Made by a program: the position numbers and the translations under genes
Assembly: GCA_010672965.1 (NCBI GenBank)
Contig: JAAHFN010000040.1
Coordinates: 1 to 59,998, forward strand
Source of the DNA: Oscillatoria sp. SIO1A7
Lineage (GTDB): Bacteria; Cyanobacteriota; Cyanobacteriia; Cyanobacteriales; Laspinemataceae
Reading direction: 5' to 3'
Length of the DNA stretch: 59,998 nt
Notes under the pieces: model-generated
Database searches by the model: none
What the model was told of the DNA's origin: nothing
The model's input: the letters and a program-made list of their open reading frames with translations, nothing else
In this document: one piece after another, positions 54,438-59,998 of the stretch
Layout of the letters: each line of letters begins with the position of its first letter
Numbering within the stretch: position 1 is the first letter of the stretch

Positions 54438-55721
54438 CTACTGCTGCCGAATCAGCTCTAGCAACTCCTGCGCTTTCTGGTATCCAGCCATATTCCCTTG
54501 CTCGCGAAACAGTTGCGCCGCTTTTTCTAAATCCTGAATTGCCTTTTGCTTATCCCCTTGCTTGTCGTATGTAAACCCCCGATTGCCGTAAGCTCTGGCA
54601 TTCTCGGGATTGAGGCGAATCGCTTCGTTGAAGTCGGCGATCGCTAGGTCATGTTTTCCTAGATTATTGTAGGTATTCCCCCGGTTGTAGTAGGCATCGG
54701 CATGCTGGGGATTGAGGCGAATCGCTTCGTTGAGATCGGCGAGCGCTCGGTCATATTTTCCTAGATTATTGTAGGTATTCCCCCGGTTGTTGTAGGCATC
54801 AGCATCCTCGGGATTGAGGAGAATCGCTTCGTTGTAGTCGGGGATCGCTAGGTCATGTTTTCCTAGATTATTGTAGGTAAACCCCCGGTTGTAGTAGGCA
54901 TTGGCATCCTCGGGATTGAGGCGAATCGCTTCGTTGAGATCGGCGAGCGCTCGGTCATATTTTCCTAGATTATTGTAGGTATTCCCCCGGTTGTTGTAGG
55001 CATCAGCATCCTCGGGATTGAGGCGAATCGCTTCGTTGTAGTCGGCGAGCGCTAGGTCATGTTTTCCTAGATTATTGTAGGTAAACCCCCGGTTGTAGTA
55101 GGCATTGGCATCCTCGGGATTGAGGCGAATCGCTTCGTTGAGATCGGCGAGCGCTCGGTCATATTTTCCTAGATTATTGTAGGTATTCCCCCGGTTGTTG
55201 TAGGCATTGGCATGCTGGGGATTGAGGCGAATCGCTTCGTTGTAGTCGGCGAGCGCTAGGTCATGTTTTCCTAGGTTAAAGTAGGAAATACCCCGGTTGT
55301 TGTAGGCATTGACATACTCGGTATTGAGGCGAATCGCTTCGTTGAGATCGGCGATCGCTTGGTCATATTTTCCTAGATTATTGTAGGTAGCTCCCCGGTT
55401 GTTGTAGGCAGAGGCATACTGGGGACTGAGGCGAATCGCTTCGTTGTAATCGGCGATCGCTCGGTCATATTTTCCTAGCTTAGAATAGGTAGCTCCCCGG
55501 TTGTTGTAGGCAGAGGCATCCTCGGGATTGAGGCGAATCGCTTCGTTGTAGGAGGCGAACGCTCGGTCTAGGTCCGCAGCCGGTTTGCCCTGGGTCTGTA
55601 GCGCCGAAGCCTCGTCGGATTGCTCCTTGGGCGCTCGACCTGGATCGGATTTGTTGAGATAAGTCGCTCCTAATAATAAGACGCCGATGGAAATGGCCAG
55701 AGGGAGGAATTTGCTTTTCAT
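54438..55721 (-). CDS. Anchored TPR protein with expanded repeats
   Basis: 427 aa. The N-terminus has a signal anchor (FLPLAISIGVLLLGATYL). It is followed by about ten tetratricopeptide repeats of 34 residues (pattern NEAIRLNPEDANAYNNRG) and a C-terminal Q-rich cap. It is probably periplasmic or membrane-attached. The 102-bp units are almost identical, and pairs of units (KYDR type alternating with KHDL type) repeat at 204 bp, showing recent tandem expansion. Function is likely protein binding. The gene is monocistronic. Confidence 0.9.
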   Translation of the reverse strand: MKSKFLPLAISIGVLLLGATYLNKSDPGRAPKEQSDEASALQTQGKPAADLDRAFASYNEAIRLNPEDASAYNNRGATYSKLGKYDRAIADYNEAIRLSPQYASAYNNRGATYNNLGKYDQAIADLNEAIRLNTEYVNAYNNRGISYFNLGKHDLALADYNEAIRLNPQHANAYNNRGNTYNNLGKYDRALADLNEAIRLNPEDANAYYNRGFTYNNLGKHDLALADYNEAIRLNPEDADAYNNRGNTYNNLGKYDRALADLNEAIRLNPEDANAYYNRGFTYNNLGKHDLAIPDYNEAILLNPEDADAYNNRGNTYNNLGKYDRALADLNEAIRLNPQHADAYYNRGNTYNNLGKHDLAIADFNEAIRLNPENARAYGNRGFTYDKQGDKQKAIQDLEKAAQLFREQGNMAGYQKAQELLELIRQQ

Positions 55722-55942
55722 TGGATATCAAGCTTAATCGCTGTAGGACCGGTTCTGTAAGGAAGGAATTGAAGGGAGTCAAAGCGCGATCGCCAAATAA
55801 AGTCTTGTAGGGGCAATTCCCTTGCAGCGATCGCCCTTATAGGCGGTGCGATCTCGCTCGACCTAGGTTTTTACTTTAGCTACATATATATTAAATGCAA
55901 AAAGTTCAGAAATTGCACAAAGTTAAGAAAATGCCTCGAAGG

Positions 55943-55971
55943 TTGAAATTCTAGAAAAACTATGCTATATT
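55943..55971 (+). promoter_or_regulatory. Promoter of structured RNA copy 2
   Basis: TTGAAA at 55943-55948, a 17-nt spacer, TATATT at 55966-55971: the same geometry as copy 1. Confidence 0.75.
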
Positions 55972-55977
55972 AGGTTC

Positions 55978-56264
55978 ATAGCCTCAAAGAGGGGCTAAAA
56001 AAAGGGGCCACGCCTAAGCGCGACCCTTTGTGCAATATCGATGATGTCAAGCTTAGTAAGGAGGTGTTTTCACTCAAGAAATTTCTCCCTGAAAAACCCA
56101 GGCTGTTAGGGATAAGCCAATGACTCTGGGCAAGTCGGCCGTCGGCTTATTCCAATAGCAGCGCCAGGTCGGAAGCCCGCCCAAAAATATCGCTGACGCT
56201 CGGCAAAGCGGCAGCGGGTGGGTTTCCATTGGGAGAAATTCACCCTAGTTTTCACCACTGGCCT
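55978..56264 (+). ncRNA. Structured RNA candidate, copy 2
   Basis: About 287 nt, alignable with 46813-47115. In order: a 5' hairpin AGCCTC/GAGGGGCT (55980-55996), different in sequence but in the same position; an AAGGGG...CCCTTT stem (56002-56029); AAGGAGG (56058-56064); AATTTCTCCC (56080-56089) with GGGAGAAATT (56231-56240); an ATAAGCC/GGCTTAT arm (56112-56150) with inner GACT/AGTC; the conserved TCCAATAGCAGCGCC; GCAGCGGGTGGG; and closing GGCCA/TGGCC. No ORF fits. Confidence 0.7.
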
Positions 56265-56578
56265 TAATTAGCCTGCAAATCGGGGAGCCCTTTGCTTCCG
56301 CGATCGCGATCGCTTGGAATGCGAGTCGCTGAGGAGCGATCGCGCCAATGCGGCTATTTGCGCCAGGGAGGAAACTAGGGGTAGCACCTCCTTGCTTTTT
56401 GTAGATTCTACAACGACTCGCTTTTGGATGCCCTCGGATGCGGACGGAGGGCACATGGCCCCCTGTGAAGTAAAAAGTCAAAAGTCAAAATTCCTTTGGA
56501 GTCTTGAGGCAAAAGCATTTTGCATTTTGCATTTTTACTTTTGACTTTTTACTTTTTACTTTTTACTTTTTACTTTTG

Positions 56579-56711
56579 ATATCAAATCCGGTTAATTACT
56601 AACAAATCCCGTAGGGGCAATCCCCCTGTGGTTGCCCCGGTTGGTCGGAGGCGGCCGGGGCGGGCACGGGGAACCCCTACAGATACTGTGACTGTTTAAC
56701 CGGATTCGATC
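56579..56711. repeat. MITE-like element, family M1
   Basis: Ends GATATCAAATCCGGTTAATT and TTAACCGGATTCGATC. The core is GTAGGGGCAATCCCCCTGTG plus the GGGGCGGGCACGGGG block also seen at the left edge of the window. Confidence 0.8.
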
Positions 56712-57162
56712 TGACTTTTTACTTTTGAATTGCGGTAAGCCTAAACCTTGAGTGGAAACTAACTAATTTTTTTTTGGGTTTTGACTTATCAGATTTTGTA
56801 GGCTCATGTCGCGCTCCAATGGAATCCCAGTTGTAAACCTTTGCTCTTTCGCCATTTTTCCCCAGGGGACGATCGCCCCAACCCCCCGATTAATTGGGGA
56901 GTGTGGGGAGAGGGGGGAGAGGGGGGAGAATTTCTTCTGGTTCTTCCCACCCCTCCCACCCTTCCCACTCTTCCCCATCTCTCTTGGAGCCCCCCTTTTT
57001 AAGGGGGGTTGGAGGGATCTGACCCTGCGGTAAAATGGCGAAGGTATTGTTGCAAAAACCGGGTTTCTGGGCTTTTTGGCTAAGGTATTGTTCGAGAAAC
57101 CGGGTTTCTCAGATATCGCATTCTATCAAGGAATTGCTATATTCTTATCAAACCCGACGCCA
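56712..57162. other. Intergenic region before ArsS 3' end
   Basis: About 450 bp containing a GAGGGGGGAGAGGGGGGAGA tract, a CCTTTTTAAGGGGGG element (56992-57012) and two AACCGGGTTTCT hairpin halves at 57057 and 57098. No gene supported. Confidence 0.6.
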
Positions 57163-58170
57163 TCAAAGCAAAGCGCCGCCGCAGCTAGAGCCGCAACCTG
57201 CAGTGCAGCCATAACAGTAGGCAGCGGTCTGCACTTCGCGAATCAGATCTAGAGTTCCGGCTTCGAGGAGCTTGGCAACGGTCAGAGTTTTGCCGTCAGC
57301 AGTGCGGGCGGGCAAACCCTCCATCTGATTGAAATCGCAATCATAGACATTGCCCAGATAATCAACCGAGAGTTCGTCCCGACACATCAAAGGCTCGATG
57401 GTATCGGCATTAAAATTCTTTTCCAAAAACTGGAGATAAGATTTGTGGAGCTTTTGCCGCTGCAAGTATTGCTTAGTGCGACCGACTGGCAAATTGGTAA
57501 TTGTGAGCAAGTTGTTGAACTGAATGCCAAATTGTTCTTCTAGGAAAACTTTGTAATCCCGTTCGAGCTTCACTTGGTCGGGAGCGAGAGAAAATTGCTC
57601 GGACTTGGGCAGTTGCGGATTATAGACCAAATCGATAATTAAGTTCGGGTCTTGGCCGTAGCCGAGGCGATTCAACCATTGCAGGGCGCGAATGGAAGCA
57701 TCATAGACTCCGGAGCCGCGCATTTTATCGACGTTATCTTCGAGATAGCAGGGCAGGGAGGCGACGATGCGCGCCTGATGTTGCTGACAAAAATCGGGAA
57801 TATCTTCGTATCCCGGATCGAAATAAATAGTTAGGTTAGAGCGAACGATGACTGCTTTGCCAGCAGATCTGGCTGCTTCGACGATGGGCTTAAAGCCATA
57901 GTTCATTTCTGGAGCGCCGCCAGTGAGATCTACTGTGGAAATCTGAGGAAAAGAGCGAATTAGTTGGATTAGTTGCTGGCAAATTTCTGGAGATAGTTCT
58001 TCGGTGCGTTTTGGTCCGGCTTCTACATGGCAGTGGGTGCAAGCGAGGTTACAGCGCTTACCCAAATTAACTTGTAAAACAGCGATCGCTTTTTTGCTTA
58101 AAGGCGAGCCCAGTTTTTCCCGAAATGGGACGATGGTTTCTGGAGTTCGCTCTAGCTGTAATTGCATCAT
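57163..58170 (-). CDS. arsS: Arsenosugar biosynthesis radical SAM protein ArsS-like
   Basis: 335 aa from ATG 58170 (MMQLQLERTPE). The longer frame to 58371 is repeat-derived; AGAGGA lies four nt before the chosen start. The radical-SAM cluster motif is CNLACTHC (CX3CX2C) with SAM loop DLTGGAPEMN, and a Cys-rich C-terminal domain (AYCYGCTAGCGSSCGG). The family (DUF3641) adds adenosyl-derived groups to methylated arsenic to form arsenosugars. No arsM is visible in the window. The assignment rests on motifs and the characteristic C-terminus. Confidence 0.85.
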   Translation of the reverse strand: MMQLQLERTPETIVPFREKLGSPLSKKAIAVLQVNLGKRCNLACTHCHVEAGPKRTEELSPEICQQLIQLIRSFPQISTVDLTGGAPEMNYGFKPIVEAARSAGKAVIVRSNLTIYFDPGYEDIPDFCQQHQARIVASLPCYLEDNVDKMRGSGVYDASIRALQWLNRLGYGQDPNLIIDLVYNPQLPKSEQFSLAPDQVKLERDYKVFLEEQFGIQFNNLLTITNLPVGRTKQYLQRQKLHKSYLQFLEKNFNADTIEPLMCRDELSVDYLGNVYDCDFNQMEGLPARTADGKTLTVAKLLEAGTLDLIREVQTAAYCYGCTAGCGSSCGGALL

Positions 58171-58179
58171 TATTCCTCT

Positions 58180-58420
58180 TGGTGTGGGGTGTGGGGTGGA
58201 GTTTAGGGTGTAGGGTGTGGGGTGTGGGGTGTGGGGTGTGGGGACCCTACGCCCCGGAGGGCGGGCTACGCCTACGACAGGCTCAGGACGGACAAGGGGA
58301 CAAGGGGACAAGGGGAGTTCTCCTATTCTTCCTACACCTCCCACCCTTCCCGCACCTCCCACCCTTCCCACACCCTACACCCCACACCCCACACCCTAAA
58401 CTCCACACCCCATTAAAGCG
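58180..58420. repeat. Tandem GGGTGTGGGGTG and CCACACCC arrays
   Basis: A long GGTGTGGGGTGT tract (58180-58245) faces a complementary CACCCCACACCC tract (58372-58412), so the whole region can form an extended inverted repeat. It also contains GGGGACAAGGGG repeats (58293-58312). Confidence 0.8.
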
Positions 58421-58489
58421 CTACGAGATTAGTTTTCCCTGAGAGGGGGAGAGGGGGGAGTGTGGGGACTGTGGGGACTGTGGGGAGAC

Positions 58490-58678
58490 TTTCAAGGGTA
58501 TGTTTTTTAGATTTGGCATTTTTGAGGGGTACCCTTGAGGGCGTAGGGGCGATAGCATTCCCGAGACAAAGTTTGCTTTCAACTAAAATTATTGTATTGG
58601 AATGCTTCGCCCCAGACATTTATGCCCCTCGTCGGCAATTCCAAAAAGGGGAATTATAAAAAACATACCTTTGAAAGG
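58490..58678. repeat. MITE-like element, family M4
   Basis: Ends TTTCAAGGGTATGTTTTTTA and AAAAAACATACCTTTGAAAG. The core is the M3/M4 shared segment in the opposite orientation (GTAGGGGCGATAGCATTCCC facing GGAATGCTTCGCCCC). Confidence 0.82.
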
Positions 58679-58845
58679 AGGGGGGAGAGGGGGCTTTTTA
58701 AGTTTATTCAGCAAACCTATTATATTGGGGCCGCTGGCCAGCTAGGAGGTTGTAGAATTTAGCAGCAATTTAAGGAAAATGGACAGGCTGGCAGTAGAGA
58801 CTTATATAATTGAAGATTGAATTGCAAAAGGCAGGAAATTTGAAT

Positions 58846-59538
58846 ATGCCATCGAAAGTTGGAGCTAATAAGGGTCTGCGCGAGAGCCCAGAGAAGGCCA
58901 AAATTCGCGTGTTGCTGACTCTCTGGCAGATGGAGCTAACGGAGAAGGAGATAAAAAGCGGCCGTCTGAAGGGGCGTATCGTGCGGACTGGCGAAAAGAG
59001 AGGGGACTATAAACCGCTGCTGGATGAGTTGGAGGCGACAGGAGCGATCGCGATCGATAACAACAATGTCAGCATGACCCCGGTGGGTGTGGGAATGCTG
59101 GAAGCAGGGCTCAAAGGTGGGGAGTTCAGGTTTGACAGCACGGTGGTGGGAGCAAAAATAGCTAATGCTTTGCTGGATTGGATTCAGCAGAGCAGTGGTT
59201 CTCTGGCCGGAGCTAAGCCAGCAACAGGGGAGGCGATCGCGAAACGTCTTAGCAAAATCGCTTCTTATGAGGAGTTTGAAGAGGCGATTTTGGAGACATA
59301 CGATCGCCTGAATCGGGATTACAACCTGGATGACTTAGTGCCAATTTATCGGCTGCGGCGGGAAATAGGCGATCGGGTTTCTCGCAGCCAATTTAACGAC
59401 TGGTTGCTAGAGGTGCAGGCCAATGATATTTTACAGCTTATGGGTGGAAGCTTGCCAGATAACGACCCCAGCAAGCTCGAAGATTCTGTCAGTACCGAAA
59501 TGAGCGGATTGCGCTGCTACGCCAAGCGCCTTATTTAG
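58846..59538 (+). CDS. Uncharacterised protein, possibly winged-helix, next to an ATPase
   Basis: 230 aa from ATG 58846 (MPSKVGANKGLRESPEKA); AGGA lies 10 nt upstream. An earlier frame start at 58810 is less likely. Residues about 20-90 (RVLLTLWQMELTEKEIKSGR, YKPLLDELEATGAIAIDNNN) look like a winged helix. The middle is helical, and the C-terminus has RLRREIGDRVSRSQFNDWLL. No catalytic motif. It is followed 70 nt later by a P-loop ATPase start. Such pairs are common in accessory or defence loci, but I cannot name this family. Confidence 0.6.
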   Translation: MPSKVGANKGLRESPEKAKIRVLLTLWQMELTEKEIKSGRLKGRIVRTGEKRGDYKPLLDELEATGAIAIDNNNVSMTPVGVGMLEAGLKGGEFRFDSTVVGAKIANALLDWIQQSSGSLAGAKPATGEAIAKRLSKIASYEEFEEAILETYDRLNRDYNLDDLVPIYRLRREIGDRVSRSQFNDWLLEVQANDILQLMGGSLPDNDPSKLEDSVSTEMSGLRCYAKRLI

Positions 59539-59607
59539 CTTGCAATAGGCTGCCAAGGTAAGCGCGATCGCGATCGTTGACTCGTTTTTACTCTTTTCTC
59601 ACTAAAG

Positions 59608-59889
59608 ATGATGAATAGTACCCCTTCGGCCATAGAAGACCTCAATAGGGCGATCCAAACTCAAAACCCTTTTGAGGTAGAATTAGTTGTCACTAAGCAA
59701 AACGTCTGGGAAAAAGAGCTTCCCGACGTTCCTTCTATCAATGCCCATGCTTCTGACACGGTTTTTGAGGCTATAAACCAGGTTAGGAGCGGCCAGCGTC
59801 GAGTAGTCGGCGTTACCCTAAGAGCCGAGAAAGGCTTGGGGAAAACCCATATCATCAGTCGCATTCGCCACCAGGGTAAACGCATCTAA
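59608..59889 (+). CDS. Truncated P-loop ATPase (N-terminal part)
   Basis: 93 aa ending right after the Walker A motif: VVGVTLRAEKGLGKTHIISR, then HQGKRI and a stop at 59887-59889. The preceding part (PFEVELVVTKQNVWEKELPD) has no known motif. The family would be expected to continue for several hundred residues, so this is either a real truncation or a frame break near 59880. Nothing recognisable follows in the last 109 bp of the window. Confidence 0.6.
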   Translation: MMNSTPSAIEDLNRAIQTQNPFEVELVVTKQNVWEKELPDVPSINAHASDTVFEAINQVRSGQRRVVGVTLRAEKGLGKTHIISRIRHQGKRI

Positions 59890-59998
59890 ATTAATTTTAA
59901 TTTCCTTACGAACCCTTGCATAGATGTTAATCGAAAAATAATAGAGATAGTCGAGGGAAGCCAGCTAAAACAATATTTAATTTTTGCTTTAATTGTAA

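Overview
The window is a piece of the chromosome of a filamentous cyanobacterium, most likely of the Oscillatoria/Microcoleus/Kamptonema type. The evidence is the photosynthesis and thylakoid gene content (ndhF, ndhD, psaK, an RbcR-type LysR regulator, a cyanobacterial thioredoxin, aldehyde-deformylating oxygenase plus acyl-ACP reductase), the very frequent HIP1 octamer GCGATCGC, and long intergenic stretches filled with short tandem repeats and small inverted-repeat elements. The exact genus is inference.

Layout. 0-19 kb is housekeeping: an ABC permease; a Ser/Thr kinase; rbcR divergent from an NnrU/Z-ISO-like gene; trxC; ndhF and ndhD; a heavy-metal P-type ATPase; purK; psaK; trpF. From 19.4 to 32.8 kb, all on the minus strand, lies an accessory cluster. 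Read in transcription order it holds two glycosyltransferases, a FemAB/GNAT-like acyltransferase, queE, a truncated queD joined to a transposase fragment, an AT-rich T-fold (QueD/PTPS-like) gene, a second acyltransferase fragment, a decayed queD, queC, queF, another GNAT-like acyltransferase, two PIG-L deacetylases, a Rieske oxygenase and an ABC exporter. Several of these genes overlap by 1-4 nt or are spaced by 12-17 nt. The set looks like a biosynthetic pathway built around 7-deazaguanine (preQ0/preQ1) rather than tRNA queuosine genes alone. ParB, an IS1634-type transposase remnant and folE follow. From 37 to 41 kb is the alkane module accA-aar-ado. 42-59 kb is mixed: an OYE reductase, a high-light-type promoter on a small membrane protein gene, two toxin-antitoxin pairs, dapL, an expanded TPR protein, the radical-SAM protein ArsS, and at the right edge a small gene followed by a cut-off P-loop ATPase.

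The most interesting items are (1) the preQ0/preQ1-centred cluster with sugar, acyl, deacetylase, oxygenase and export functions; (2) inside it, a queD that carries a nonsense codon, a frameshift and a catalytic Cys-to-Arg change next to an unusual rearranged T-fold protein that may replace it; and (3) two paralogous, promoter-driven, structured RNA loci near 46.8-47.1 kb and 56.0-56.3 kb, with matched promoters and compensatory base changes.

The intergenic DNA is dominated by at least six families of small inverted-repeat (MITE-like) elements, a hairpin family of the AGAAACCCGGTTTCT type, and heptamer-like tandem repeats. Some of these repeats have moved into or extended coding regions (ParB, ADO, FolE, the P-type ATPase and a glycosyltransferase). 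All functional statements come from reading sequence and motifs; no searches were run.
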